Shown piece after piece: positions 45,022 to 53,364 of a stretch of 64,000 nucleotides of DNA (its first letter is position 1; every line of letters starts with the position of its first letter). Source of the DNA: Ferrimonas lipolytica (GTDB lineage: Bacteria > Pseudomonadota > Gammaproteobacteria > Enterobacterales > Shewanellaceae); contig NZ_CP051180.1 in the NCBI RefSeq assembly GCF_012295575.1, positions 1,364,001 through 1,428,000 of the forward strand, read 5' to 3'. The notes under the pieces were generated by a model. The model made no database searches. It was not told where the DNA came from and was given only the letters and a program-made list of their open reading frames with translations. A program made the translations under genes and the position numbers.

Positions 45022-47052
45022 ATGAGCCAAAAGTTTTACCGTGCCCAAAAAGTTGCTTTAGCAGTATCGTCTGCTTTAGCAATGGGAACTGCGTCAGCGG
45101 CGGACACTTACGAAATACTGAATATTGATGAGGTAACCGGTTTTACAGTAAACGGTACCTTAGATAACACTCAAAATGGTTACGGCATTGGTTTTGTTCC
45201 AGGCGATCAAGTGATGTTGGGAACTGCCAAAGGTGTCAACGATTCCACTTCGTTTGACGACAACGTGGTCGACGACGTTATTGATGCGATTTTGCCTGTT
45301 CAAGGTAACGCCGCCAACTCAATCGTTCGTCCATTCTCAGGCAATAACTTCTTGTTTGAGCTCGGTGGCGTCGATGGCTCGGTAGCGGAGTACGTGCCGC
45401 TGCTTGAGAACAAACAACCTATCATTAACCCAACCATTGATCCGTATGAAGACGATCTCGACTTGGTTGAGAATACGCCTAAGACAGACGCCTACTACTA
45501 CTCAGCAGGTAACGAGAAGTTTGGAGCCCGTTTAGGTATCATCTCGGCATTACAACAAACCGTTGAAAACCCGTTTTACGACGGCGGAACCTCAACCAGC
45601 AATACACCAGTGTATTACTATCGAGATTTCGAAACCCGCGGTTTTATCCAGAAGGGCAACGTTGCTGATCCGCAAGAAGGTATCGACTACGTCCTATTAC
45701 CACCAAGCGATAGCAGTGATTTCTATACACCGGATGAAGACTCTACCTTTACCGATCCGGTAAAGGTGGGCGGTTACAGTGTTGCATCTAAGGTGTCGGA
45801 AGATATTGATGGTAGTAACGCCTATGTGGCCGGTTACGCTAGCATTGCGATTACCGAAAACACCATCGATGATCTGCAAGACTGTGTTGATGATCTTACC
45901 GATGACGTGCCAGAGCCGATCGAAGCTTGTGTACAGAACCTCCAGAATGGCGGTTTTGTTAACTACCAAAATCGAGCGTTTCGCTGGACGGTTAACCTAG
46001 CTGATATGGAAGTAACGGCGAGCGAAGCGTTACCTTTAGGCTTTGTACCCGATGACATTGATGATGTTTACGTCTCTCAAGGTCTTGGGGTAAACAGTGC
46101 TGGTTACGTTGTCGGACGTGGCTATCGCAGCGAAGATGGTCTCGATGAAAAACCAGATCTCATTGATGGCGACTTGTGGGCTACCTTCTGGACTCCAGAT
46201 AATGAGATCTACTTCGTTGGCCCGACTGTTGATGATAAAGATGAATACAGTGAGTCGATTTTAGAAGACGTTAATGAACAGGGCATCGCCGTTGGTACGT
46301 TACGTCAGTATATCGATGGTGACCAACGTCAGAAATTTGCTTACGTTGATATTACCCAACCAGCTGATGAGAATCGTGAACTGCAGTTTATCGAGCCGAA
46401 TGATTTCTCCGACACGCAAACGGATCTATCTTCACGGGCACGGGATATTAACGACGCTAACCAGATCGTTGGTTACATTGAGGTCGATCTGCAAGATCAA
46501 TTGCCGCGTCGAGTCCACGGCTTCTTATATAACATCGATAACGATGAGTTCAATAACATCAACGAGCTGTTGACCTGTCGCTCCCGTGGATTAGAAGATC
46601 AGGGAGATGGTAATTACGCAGCTTATACCGTTACCGATACTACATCCTTCGCTGAAGAGGTAACGTACGACACTGCGGTATCAGTGGTTGATGCTAATCA
46701 GATCTCAGCTGATGGTGAATTCATTGCAGCTACGGCGCTCGTTACCTTGCCTCGGATCAAAACCGAAGAAGTAGAGCTTTACGACGAAGACGGCGATTAC
46801 CAAGGTGATTACGAAGTGATTGTTGTTGGTGATAATGGCCGCCCAGTGGTTGAGCGTACAGCCGACGGTGAGATTGCTACCGATCAGGTGCCGCGTGCCG
46901 TCATTTTACGTCGTAGCGATGCTACCGCTTGTCCTGTTGAAGTTATCTCAGGTTTAAACCCTGAGAAAAATGAACGCCAAGGCGCTTCATTTGGTTGGGG
47001 CTGGTTGCTGGCGTTGGCGCCAGTAGCATGGCTTCGTCGCCGTCGTAGTTAA
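45022..47052 (+). CDS. DUF3466 secreted protein with GlyGly-CTERM-like tail
   Basis: 676 residues with a signal peptide ending near GTASA-ADTYE. The long middle is Asp-rich and repetitive, with strand patterns such as NEQGIAVGTLR, NSAGYVVGRGYR and NDANQIVGYIE, HAF-repeat-like units. The tail has a small Gly-containing stretch (GASFGWG), a hydrophobic segment (WLLALAPVAWL) and RRRRS, the three-part layout of rhombosortase (GlyGly-CTERM) substrates that leave through type II secretion and stay on the surface. Function unknown. It follows uup by 16 bp and ends at a strong terminator. Confidence 0.85.
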   Translation: MSQKFYRAQKVALAVSSALAMGTASAADTYEILNIDEVTGFTVNGTLDNTQNGYGIGFVPGDQVMLGTAKGVNDSTSFDDNVVDDVIDAILPVQGNAANSIVRPFSGNNFLFELGGVDGSVAEYVPLLENKQPIINPTIDPYEDDLDLVENTPKTDAYYYSAGNEKFGARLGIISALQQTVENPFYDGGTSTSNTPVYYYRDFETRGFIQKGNVADPQEGIDYVLLPPSDSSDFYTPDEDSTFTDPVKVGGYSVASKVSEDIDGSNAYVAGYASIAITENTIDDLQDCVDDLTDDVPEPIEACVQNLQNGGFVNYQNRAFRWTVNLADMEVTASEALPLGFVPDDIDDVYVSQGLGVNSAGYVVGRGYRSEDGLDEKPDLIDGDLWATFWTPDNEIYFVGPTVDDKDEYSESILEDVNEQGIAVGTLRQYIDGDQRQKFAYVDITQPADENRELQFIEPNDFSDTQTDLSSRARDINDANQIVGYIEVDLQDQLPRRVHGFLYNIDNDEFNNINELLTCRSRGLEDQGDGNYAAYTVTDTTSFAEEVTYDTAVSVVDANQISADGEFIAATALVTLPRIKTEEVELYDEDGDYQGDYEVIVVGDNGRPVVERTADGEIATDQVPRAVILRRSDATACPVEVISGLNPEKNERQGASFGWGWLLALAPVAWLRRRRS

Positions 47053-47072
47053 TCTATCGCGGCAACACCGAA

Positions 47073-47097
47073 AAGAGGGCTTAGGCCCTCTTTTTTT
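47073..47097 (+). terminator. Intrinsic terminator after DUF3466 gene
   Basis: AAGAGGGC and GCCCTCTT flank TTAG and run into seven T residues, 20 bp after the stop. Confidence 0.94.
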
Positions 47098-47252
47098 ATG
47101 AAAAAGTAACCTAACTTTCTCATAGAGTTAACGTTGATATGCTGTTTATATGCTTTAGCACTATTGATCTTGGCGCCAATAACGGTAAATTTATAAAAGG
47201 TAGCAATACCTAACGTTAAAATTACATCACTGAAGCAAAGGGTGGAATGCCA

Positions 47253-47429
47253 ATGAAGCGACAGAAACGGGACAAGATGGAACGAGCGTTTGCTCGTGGT
47301 TACCAAGCAGGATTGACTGGACGTTCAAAAGAACTTTGTCCCTATCAATCGGTCGACGTTAAGATGCAATGGCTAGGCGGCTGGCGAGAAGCCATAGATG
47401 GCAAAATAACCGGACTGTTTAACAAATAG
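47253..47429 (+). CDS. rmf: Ribosome modulation factor
   Basis: A 58-residue basic protein that dimerises 70S ribosomes into inactive 100S particles in stationary phase. The sequence MKRQKRDKMERAFARGYQAG, then GRSKELCPYQ and QWLGGWREA, matches E. coli RMF closely. The ATG at 47253 is six bases after GGTGGA, whereas the ATG at 47247 abuts it. A 155-bp upstream region after the previous terminator presumably holds its growth-phase promoter; I cannot place it. rmf next to fabA is the E. coli order, with gpx inserted here. Confidence 0.96.
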   Translation: MKRQKRDKMERAFARGYQAGLTGRSKELCPYQSVDVKMQWLGGWREAIDGKITGLFNK

Positions 47430-47445
47430 TAATCCACCACCACAT

Positions 47446-47467
47446 AGCCCTCAATCAGAGGGCTTTT
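47446..47467 (+). terminator. Intrinsic terminator after rmf
   Basis: AGCCCTC and GAGGGCT with an AATCA loop, followed by four T residues, 17 bp after the rmf stop. Confidence 0.85.
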
Positions 47468-47505
47468 AATTGCCAGGAAGTGGCAATCCAAACCGGAGCA
47501 TAGGG

Positions 47506-47988
47506 ATGAGCAATAACATTTACCAGTTTGAAGCAGAGCTCAACAATGGTGAGCTAACGTCGCTGGAAAAATGGCGTGGTAACGTCATGTTGGTGGTTAA
47601 TACCGCCAGTGCTTGTGGTTTTACACCGCAATACCAAGGTTTAGAGAAACTTCAGCAACAATTCTCGGAACAGGGATTTACCGTATTGGCGTTTCCTTGT
47701 AATCAATTTGGTAAGCAAGAAAAGGGCAGTGACGAAGAGGTACGCAATTTTTGCGATCTCAATTTTAATATCAGCTTTCCGCTGTTTAAGAAGATCGATG
47801 TCAATGGATCAGACGAGTTGCCATTATATGGTTGGCTGAAGAAACAGAAAGGGGGCTTGCTTGGGGATCGGATTAAGTGGAACTTCACTAAATTCTTAGT
47901 ATCAGCTGATGGTAAAGTGGTTCGTCGTTACGCACCAACAACCAAGCCGGAGCAGATTGCTGGTGACATAACAGCACAGCTTAGTTAG
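47506..47988 (+). CDS. Glutathione/thioredoxin peroxidase (BtuE type)
   Basis: 160 residues from the ATG at 47506, which follows CGGAG by 7 bases; the frame is open from 47470. It reduces hydroperoxides using a cysteine in place of selenocysteine. The catalytic set C37 (NTASACGFT), Q71 ([10 protein letters not shown]), W125 and N126 (KWNFTKF) is intact. The additional cysteines C65 and C83 leave room for an atypical two-cysteine cycle. Its stop overlaps the fabA stop by three bases on the other strand. Confidence 0.93.
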   Translation: MSNNIYQFEAELNNGELTSLEKWRGNVMLVVNTASACGFTPQYQGLEKLQQQFSEQGFTVLAFPCNQFGKQEKGSDEEVRNFCDLNFNISFPLFKKIDVNGSDELPLYGWLKKQKGGLLGDRIKWNFTKFLVSADGKVVRRYAPTTKPEQIAGDITAQLS

Positions 47989-48524
47989 AAAGCTGAAGTG
48001 TCCTGAAAGACACCAACTTTTAGATCGGTCGCGGCATAAATTTCGCGGCCGTCAACAGACATGGTCGCATCGGCCATTCCCATCACCAACTTACGATTGA
48101 TTAATCGTTTGAAATTTAAATGGTATGTTACTTTTTTAGCCGTTGGTAATACCTGCCCGGTAAATTTAACTTCACCGACACCCAAAGCACGTCCTTTACC
48201 TTTGGCTCCTTGCCACGCCAAGAAGAAACCAACCAATTGCCACATCGCATCTAGGCCCAAACAACCCGGCATTACCGGATCAGTTTCAAAGTGACAATCA
48301 AAAAACCAAAGGTCCGGATTAATATCAAACTCAGCAATCAATTCGCCCTTACCGTACTTACCGCCTTTGGTGCTGACGTGGACAATGCGATCGATCATCA
48401 ACATATTATCTTTTGGTAGGCGAGGTGAATCTTGAGTGAAAAGATTGCCATGGCCACTTTTTACTAAGTCTTCCTTGCTAAACTGCGCAGTATCTTGCTG
48501 CACTACTTCTTCGGCTATGCCCAT
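47985..48524 (-). CDS. fabA: 3-hydroxydecanoyl-ACP dehydratase/isomerase
   Basis: Makes trans-2- and cis-3-decenoyl-ACP, the entry to unsaturated fatty acid synthesis. 179 residues, slightly longer than E. coli (172). The catalytic H78 lies in [14 protein letters not shown] and D92 in [13 protein letters not shown]. The extra residues are at the N-terminus ([15 protein letters not shown]); an internal start is not available before KEDLVKSG. Convergent with gpx, with overlapping stops; lonH lies upstream on the same strand. Confidence 0.96.
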   Translation of the reverse strand: MGIAEEVVQQDTAQFSKEDLVKSGHGNLFTQDSPRLPKDNMLMIDRIVHVSTKGGKYGKGELIAEFDINPDLWFFDCHFETDPVMPGCLGLDAMWQLVGFFLAWQGAKGKGRALGVGEVKFTGQVLPTAKKVTYHLNFKRLINRKLVMGMADATMSVDGREIYAATDLKVGVFQDTSAF

Positions 48525-48591
48525 TTTGTTTTTCTACTCTGGCTAAAAAAAAATACAGATTAGCGTACAGATGTACGCTCAACAACTCCGA

Positions 48592-50340
48592 TCAGCTGCG
48601 ACTAAAAATTTTAGCTGCTAACCGAGTTAATAAACTAGGCGGAGCATCACTGCCTCCAGCCATAAGGTCCAATCGGTTTTGGACTTTACCATAAAGAGTT
48701 TTACCATCGAAACGGTTGTCATCATTGGCTTCGCCAACCTCCTCGCCGGTTAGTAACGCTAACGCATCTTCAACGTTATCTGCTTGATAAAGATGGAATT
48801 GACCATCTTCAATAGCGGCAATCACATCCGTATGAAGGTTTAACTGGCACAGGTTAGCTGTAGGGACAATAACACCCTGTTCACCGGTTAAGCCGCGATA
48901 ACGGCATAGGTGGAAGAAGCCTTCAATCTTTTCATTGATGCCCCCAATAGCTTGTACATTGCCAAACTGATCGACTGCACCGGTAAGTGCTAGTGATTGT
49001 TTTACAGGCACATCGGCGATGGTTGAGATTAAGCAGCAGTATTCGGCCAGCGATGCACTGTCACCGTCGATGGTTTGATAAGACTGTTCAAAAACGATAT
49101 TGGCACTTAGGTGTAATGGTTCATCTTGCCCAAAGATCCGGTACAGGCAGGCGGATAGGATCATCATCCCTTTAGCATGAATGTTGCCACCGAGCTCAGA
49201 TTTGCGTTCAATATCCGCAACCTCACCATCACCATAATGAACCGAAACTGTGATTCGAGCAGGTTCACCGTAGCTATGACCGAGGTACTCAACCACCGTA
49301 AGGCCGTTGATTTGCCCGATACGCTCGCCTGAGGTATCAACCCGAACCGTGGCCTCTTCGATATTTCGTTGCGAATAGATCTGAATGCTGTTGTGACGAT
49401 GACGCATGGACGACAGCGCGGTTTCGATTGCGGCGGCTGTTACAGACTCATCTCCGGATGTCTGTGCTAGTAATTGACCTAATTGGTGCCACGCTAGCGA
49501 TAATCGTTTTTGGTGTTCGCAGATCCGACTCGCGTGGACGGTTAAGGCTTTTAAACCGCAATCGCTAAGTGATTTGCCACTGTACTGACGACAAATCGCG
49601 TTTGCCGCTGCCGCCCATAGATCTGGGTCCTGTTCGTCATCGACAAACCACTCCGGTTGGATCTCTGCCAGCAAACTGATGTGATCAGCGAACTCTGGAT
49701 CGTAGCCATGCAGTGCGTCGTAGGTAATGGCATCACCAACAACAACAACCTTACAGGTGACTGGCACCTTTATTGAACTGCCACTGAAGGCTAAATAACC
49801 GCGCTTTAACGCCTCTTTGACTATACCCCAGCGACTTGGCTTGTCAGCTAAACCTTCCGCCGGTAAAACCAGCACCTCGCAACTGGCCAATAAGCCAGGA
49901 AAGTAGTGGCCCTGTTTATCAATGGTGCCGATTAAGGTTTTTTTTGATACTGGCTGATCAATAAACTTTACTCGTTGAAGCGGCTGTAATTCGACAATCT
50001 TATTGTTGTCTTTGGCGTTAGCCATCTCAGTTGCCGAATACTTTGCTAACTGCTGACCATCATCGCCTTCGATTGCTACTAGCGAACCTGCACATTCTAC
50101 CAAGGGGAATCGAGCGTCTAACTCGGCGACCAGTTTCTCCGCATCAAAACCAACAAAGTTTGAAAGGTAAAGATGTTGGCCTTTGCACCGTTGGAATAGT
50201 TGCCAAGCCGAAATACAACGCTGTTGACCAAGTAACCAAGGAGAGCTTTGACTGTCAGTTTGAGGTAAACGGATGGAGAAGTTCGGTTGAAGAAGTTCAG
50301 GCGTAAGGCGCAAAGGATGCAATGGATGATGCTCCAACAT
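48592..50340 (-). CDS. lonH: Lon-like protease LonH/YcbZ
   Basis: 582 residues (E. coli YcbZ 586). The C-terminal Lon protease domain has the Ser-Lys dyad S428 (DGDSAS) and K471 (GGINEKIEGF). No intact Walker A is visible in the N-terminal region, so this resembles the YcbZ group and not ATP-driven Lon. Substrates are unknown. It precedes fabA on the same strand, as in E. coli, where matP is the next gene out; here two recombinase genes intervene. Confidence 0.92.
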   Translation of the reverse strand: MLEHHPLHPLRLTPELLQPNFSIRLPQTDSQSSPWLLGQQRCISAWQLFQRCKGQHLYLSNFVGFDAEKLVAELDARFPLVECAGSLVAIEGDDGQQLAKYSATEMANAKDNNKIVELQPLQRVKFIDQPVSKKTLIGTIDKQGHYFPGLLASCEVLVLPAEGLADKPSRWGIVKEALKRGYLAFSGSSIKVPVTCKVVVVGDAITYDALHGYDPEFADHISLLAEIQPEWFVDDEQDPDLWAAAANAICRQYSGKSLSDCGLKALTVHASRICEHQKRLSLAWHQLGQLLAQTSGDESVTAAAIETALSSMRHRHNSIQIYSQRNIEEATVRVDTSGERIGQINGLTVVEYLGHSYGEPARITVSVHYGDGEVADIERKSELGGNIHAKGMMILSACLYRIFGQDEPLHLSANIVFEQSYQTIDGDSASLAEYCCLISTIADVPVKQSLALTGAVDQFGNVQAIGGINEKIEGFFHLCRYRGLTGEQGVIVPTANLCQLNLHTDVIAAIEDGQFHLYQADNVEDALALLTGEEVGEANDDNRFDGKTLYGKVQNRLDLMAGGSDAPPSLLTRLAAKIFSRS

Positions 50341-50357
50341 AGTGAGAAATAGCAGGC

Positions 50358-50366
50358 ATTATACCA
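50358..50366 (-). promoter_or_regulatory. Extended -10 promoter of lonH
   Basis: On the minus strand TGGTATAAT (TGn plus perfect TATAAT) lies 18 bp before the lonH ATG. No good -35 is seen, as expected for extended -10 promoters. The leader would be only about ten bases. Confidence 0.6.
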
Positions 50367-50421
50367 TAGTGAGTTACGCCACCATTCGTACAACGCATGA
50401 AAAACTCACCAATTTACGCTA

Positions 50422-50441
50422 TACTGTATGAATATACAGTA
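50422..50441 (+). promoter_or_regulatory. LexA (SOS) box before recombinase A
   Basis: TACTGTATGAATATACAGTA differs from the E. coli consensus palindrome (CTG-N10-CAG with AT-rich centre) only in the centre and ends 12 bp before the recombinase ATG at 50454. A TATACT at 50420-50425 overlaps it and could be the -10. Repression by LexA and induction by DNA damage is therefore expected. Confidence 0.88.
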
Positions 50442-50453
50442 GCGGTGTTTTTC

Positions 50454-51734
50454 ATGACTTCCCGATTAGAACCATCCCCATTATTCGATACAATCAAACA
50501 TTTCGAACAAACAAACAGCGATATTAATCAGCGCATTACGGCAATCACCTTAGAAGGGGTCGATGATGCAGGCTTATTGTACGAACTGGCGATTGATTGG
50601 TTATTAGAGCAAAAACACAGTGAGAATAATTTTAAAACCCACCGCAGTGAACTAACCACTTTTTTAATCTGGTGCTGGCATGTCGAACAGCTAAAAGTAG
50701 AACAAGTAGACCGGCGTCTACTCACTCGTTATCTCGATTTTTGCCAATCACCACCGCCAGAATGGATTGCCTATCGAAATGTAGCGCAGTTCAAAGGCAA
50801 AGAGGAGCGGTTACCTAATCGAGATTGGCGGCCATTTCTCGGCAAAACTGATAACGGGATTCCACAACCATATAGGCTATCGGCCTCAGCAATAAAGACT
50901 AAGTTAGCGTTGTTATCAGCGTTTTTTAATTATCTTATCGAGATGGATTACAGTGAGCGCAATCCAGCAGCCAGCTTATTACGTAGCGGACGCTTTAAAG
51001 GCAACGCTCGACATAGTGGTGTGCCTGAAGACGACGAACAGATGAAGTCGTTTACCGATCTACAGTGGTCCTACGTGATGCAGTATGCGCAGCAAAGTGC
51101 TGCACAAAATATTGCCGATTTTGCCCGCAGCCGTTTTTTGGTTACGCTGCTATACAGTTGCTATCTTCGGATATCTGAAGTCGCTGCTCGGCCTGGATTC
51201 AGTCCGGTAATGGGCCAGTTTCGTCGTGATAGTAAGACCGGTGTATGGGGATTTTTTGTACCGTTAAGTAAAGGGGGAAAAAGCCGAACGGTTGCATTAT
51301 CGGATGAGATGCTTGACGCACTAAAGCAGTATCGAACTGAGCTAGGCTTACCCGAGTTACCTGCTCCACGCGACTCTACACCGCTATTTGTCCGCCACAA
51401 GGCCGCAGGACGCGGGCGAGAGCAGGGCGTTCGTCATGCGAATTTGGGAGTTCGGCAGTTGCGCGATTTGGTCGATGCGGTGATCAGTGGTGGCGCAGAT
51501 CTAGCGATGACTGATGGTTTTGATCAAGATGCACGTGAGATGCGCCAGTTGTCCGCGCACAGTCTACGCCATACTGGGATCTCTCACGACATTAACCTGC
51601 AACGGCGACCGCTGTCTCACGTTCAAGCCGATGCTGGTCATGACAGTATCGATACCACCAGTAAATACCTGCACACGTCTCGAGTTGAACGCCACCAAAC
51701 GGCCAAGTCGAAGCCGCTCGATCACCTCAATTAG
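50454..51734 (+). CDS. Tyrosine recombinase A (SOS-box linked)
   Basis: 426 residues from the ATG at 50454. The frame is open from 50397, but that start would place the LexA box inside the gene. An N-terminal core-binding domain covers about 35-170. The catalytic residues are R239 (YLRISEVA), H369 and R372 (SAHSLRHTG), H396 (DAGHDS) and the nucleophile Y405 (SKYLH), so the enzyme looks active. It is longer than XerC/D (about 300). It converges on recombinase B with overlapping stops. No phage or conjugation genes are near, so its element or substrate is unknown. Confidence 0.92.
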   Translation: MTSRLEPSPLFDTIKHFEQTNSDINQRITAITLEGVDDAGLLYELAIDWLLEQKHSENNFKTHRSELTTFLIWCWHVEQLKVEQVDRRLLTRYLDFCQSPPPEWIAYRNVAQFKGKEERLPNRDWRPFLGKTDNGIPQPYRLSASAIKTKLALLSAFFNYLIEMDYSERNPAASLLRSGRFKGNARHSGVPEDDEQMKSFTDLQWSYVMQYAQQSAAQNIADFARSRFLVTLLYSCYLRISEVAARPGFSPVMGQFRRDSKTGVWGFFVPLSKGGKSRTVALSDEMLDALKQYRTELGLPELPAPRDSTPLFVRHKAAGRGREQGVRHANLGVRQLRDLVDAVISGGADLAMTDGFDQDAREMRQLSAHSLRHTGISHDINLQRRPLSHVQADAGHDSIDTTSKYLHTSRVERHQTAKSKPLDHLN

Positions 51735-52780
51735 TACAATCCGCTGCCGGCATGATTGGCAAACATACCGCAATCATCAAGATAAAGCATAAGGGTCTTC
51801 GGATCCTTATGACCGCTCACTTTCATCACCTCACTAATAGGCGCACCTTTAGCTAGCGCGGAATCGATAAAGCCTCGACGCAACGAGTGCCCACTGATAT
51901 GGGCGAAAGGAGGTGCAACGACATTACTGCGTTTTTTGATGATGCGCGCAATTGAACTTGGATGCAGTGCCAGTTTGGCTGGAGCACCGTTACGGTTAGC
52001 ACGAACCAGCAAAGCTCCATGTTGCCGCCCGATAACAGATAAGTACCGTTGTAATAGAAGAATAGGGCAGCTATTTGGGTTTTGGCCGGCAACGATATGG
52101 ATCTGGCTATATTCGTTGCGCCGTTTTCGTTGTTCAAAACCTAAGATAGCGCCGTTAGGAAATAAGCGAACGTGTTCTATTTGCAGTGCTGCTAAATCAC
52201 TTACGCGCATTGCGCCGGCAAATCCGAGTGTGACAATTAACTGATCCCTCAGTCCTACGAACCCATCAGTTTCAATATCAGCCACAATCGGCGCTAACCA
52301 TTCTGTTCGTATCGCGGCTGCACGTTTAGGTTTGCTAGGCAATAGACGACTAATGCCTGCCAGTTGACCATGTACCAGCGCGTCCGTGGCTGGATTTTTA
52401 CCAGTTGTTTGCTGGTCGAAAAACCATTTAATGCTTGAGTGACGGCGGCGAATGCTGCGTACCGCGAGCGCATTACCACGATAGAGCGTCGATTCACCAG
52501 TGCTAACGTCATAGCGCAATCGATTCAAACTGTTATCAGTTGCCATATGGCTTAACCATAAACATAAATCGGCGCTGGTCGGAATATTAGGGTTTACCTG
52601 ATGAGCCTGACACCAAATTTTAAATTGACGTAAGTCCGATGCGCGAGCTTGCCAAGTTTTCTCTGCAACTCGTGAACGATGGATCTGGGCTAAACGGTTA
52701 AGATCGTCTTCAGTGATCGTTGCAGTAAAACTTGGCAGGTCACGTTGATTTGAGAGGGCTTCTAATTCTGCAGGAAACAC
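51731..52780 (-). CDS. Tyrosine recombinase B
   Basis: 349 residues. The core-binding domain spans about 25-125 (WQARASDLRQFKIWCQAH, then RRRHSSIKWFF). The catalytic residues R192 (AGAMRVSDL), H298 and R301 (SGHSLRRGF), H324 (VSGHKD) and Y333 (LYLDD) are all present. It is clearly different from recombinase A, not a recent duplicate. Its stop overlaps that of A by three bases. A 12-8-12 inverted repeat lies 54 bp upstream of its start, between it and matP. No clear ribosome site was found. Confidence 0.92.
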   Translation of the reverse strand: MFPAELEALSNQRDLPSFTATITEDDLNRLAQIHRSRVAEKTWQARASDLRQFKIWCQAHQVNPNIPTSADLCLWLSHMATDNSLNRLRYDVSTGESTLYRGNALAVRSIRRRHSSIKWFFDQQTTGKNPATDALVHGQLAGISRLLPSKPKRAAAIRTEWLAPIVADIETDGFVGLRDQLIVTLGFAGAMRVSDLAALQIEHVRLFPNGAILGFEQRKRRNEYSQIHIVAGQNPNSCPILLLQRYLSVIGRQHGALLVRANRNGAPAKLALHPSSIARIIKKRSNVVAPPFAHISGHSLRRGFIDSALAKGAPISEVMKVSGHKDPKTLMLYLDDCGMFANHAGSGLY

Positions 52781-52833
52781 AAGAAATTACATATATAACA
52801 TTAAGTTACCTGCATGGTACTGAGGTTCAACCT

Positions 52834-52865
52834 TTAGATCAACTAACGGCAATTAGTTGATCTAA
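52834..52865. other. 12-8-12 perfect inverted repeat upstream of recombinase B
   Basis: TTAGATCAACTA (52834-52845), spacer ACGGCAAT, TAGTTGATCTAA (52854-52865). Arms of 12 bp around an asymmetric 8-bp centre have the geometry of tyrosine-recombinase core sites such as loxP-type sites, but it could equally be an operator or a leader hairpin. A further partial arm, TTAGATC, occurs at about 52884. Confidence 0.75.
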
Positions 52866-52902
52866 TATGATCGTTATAATGTGATTAGATCGATATTTGC
52901 GG

Positions 52903-53298
52903 TTACTCGAGCGGGGTGTTTATCTCCCGAGCCATCCAGACTATTGCCTCAGAATAGCTATTCAAGCCGTAGTTACTGATTATCTGCTCAAGCGATTGAA
53001 CTGCAATGAGGTCTAAATCAATTGCTTTAGTTTGTTTGCGCTGCCTATGGAGGTAACTGTTGTAGCGGCGACGCAACATTGGTAATCGTGATTGGCCGAA
53101 CGTAAGCGTAATAAAGGCTTCAATATCATTATGTAGACTCGAGTCATTTTGCCGTTGTCGTTGTTGCCACTGTGGTAACTGCTGTTGTTTAACACGAAGG
53201 CGCCATTGGCCAACGTCAGTAAGGCTGGCATAACGACTAAGGAAAGGTTCAGAACGAGTAAGCAAAAATTCGACAAACTGAGTATCTAATGGGCGCAT
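52903..53298 (-). CDS. matP: Probable MatP, Ter macrodomain organiser, short form
   Basis: 131 residues. The segment RRRYNSYLHRQ, then KQTKAIDLDLIAVQSLEQI and YSEAIVWMARE resembles E. coli MatP around RRKRHFNAEHQ, RKKSIDLEFIVWQRLAGL and SETIVQLIED, the ribbon-helix-helix that binds matS sites. In E. coli matP also lies on the lonH/fabA side, supporting the call. About twenty C-terminal residues forming the coiled coil in E. coli MatP are missing: the protein ends five residues after the helix (NTPLE). The N-terminal half is less similar. No Shine-Dalgarno is seen. Confidence 0.65.
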   Translation of the reverse strand: MRPLDTQFVEFLLTRSEPFLSRYASLTDVGQWRLRVKQQQLPQWQQRQRQNDSSLHNDIEAFITLTFGQSRLPMLRRRYNSYLHRQRKQTKAIDLDLIAVQSLEQIISNYGLNSYSEAIVWMAREINTPLE

Positions 53299-53301
53299 TG
53301 G

Positions 53302-53315
53302 TCACATGTGATAGC
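53302..53315. promoter_or_regulatory. Palindromic operator-like site at matP start
   Basis: TCACATGTGATAGC, with a 10-bp perfect palindrome TCACATGTGA, begins 3 bp upstream of the matP start codon. The same 14 bases recur inside the 28-bp palindrome at 53365-53392, so two copies lie within 90 bp of the gene start. Confidence 0.7.
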
Positions 53316-53364
53316 GGTAATAATGGCGAAATACTAGCATCATTGGCGCTAGGTTGTACTATAA

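Noticed and set aside
50454-52780. Recombinase pair as an integron integrase or as XerC/XerD
   Set aside because: No attC-like array or gene cassettes are seen, and both proteins are longer than XerC/D with different flanking genes; recognition of the integrase-specific patch failed.
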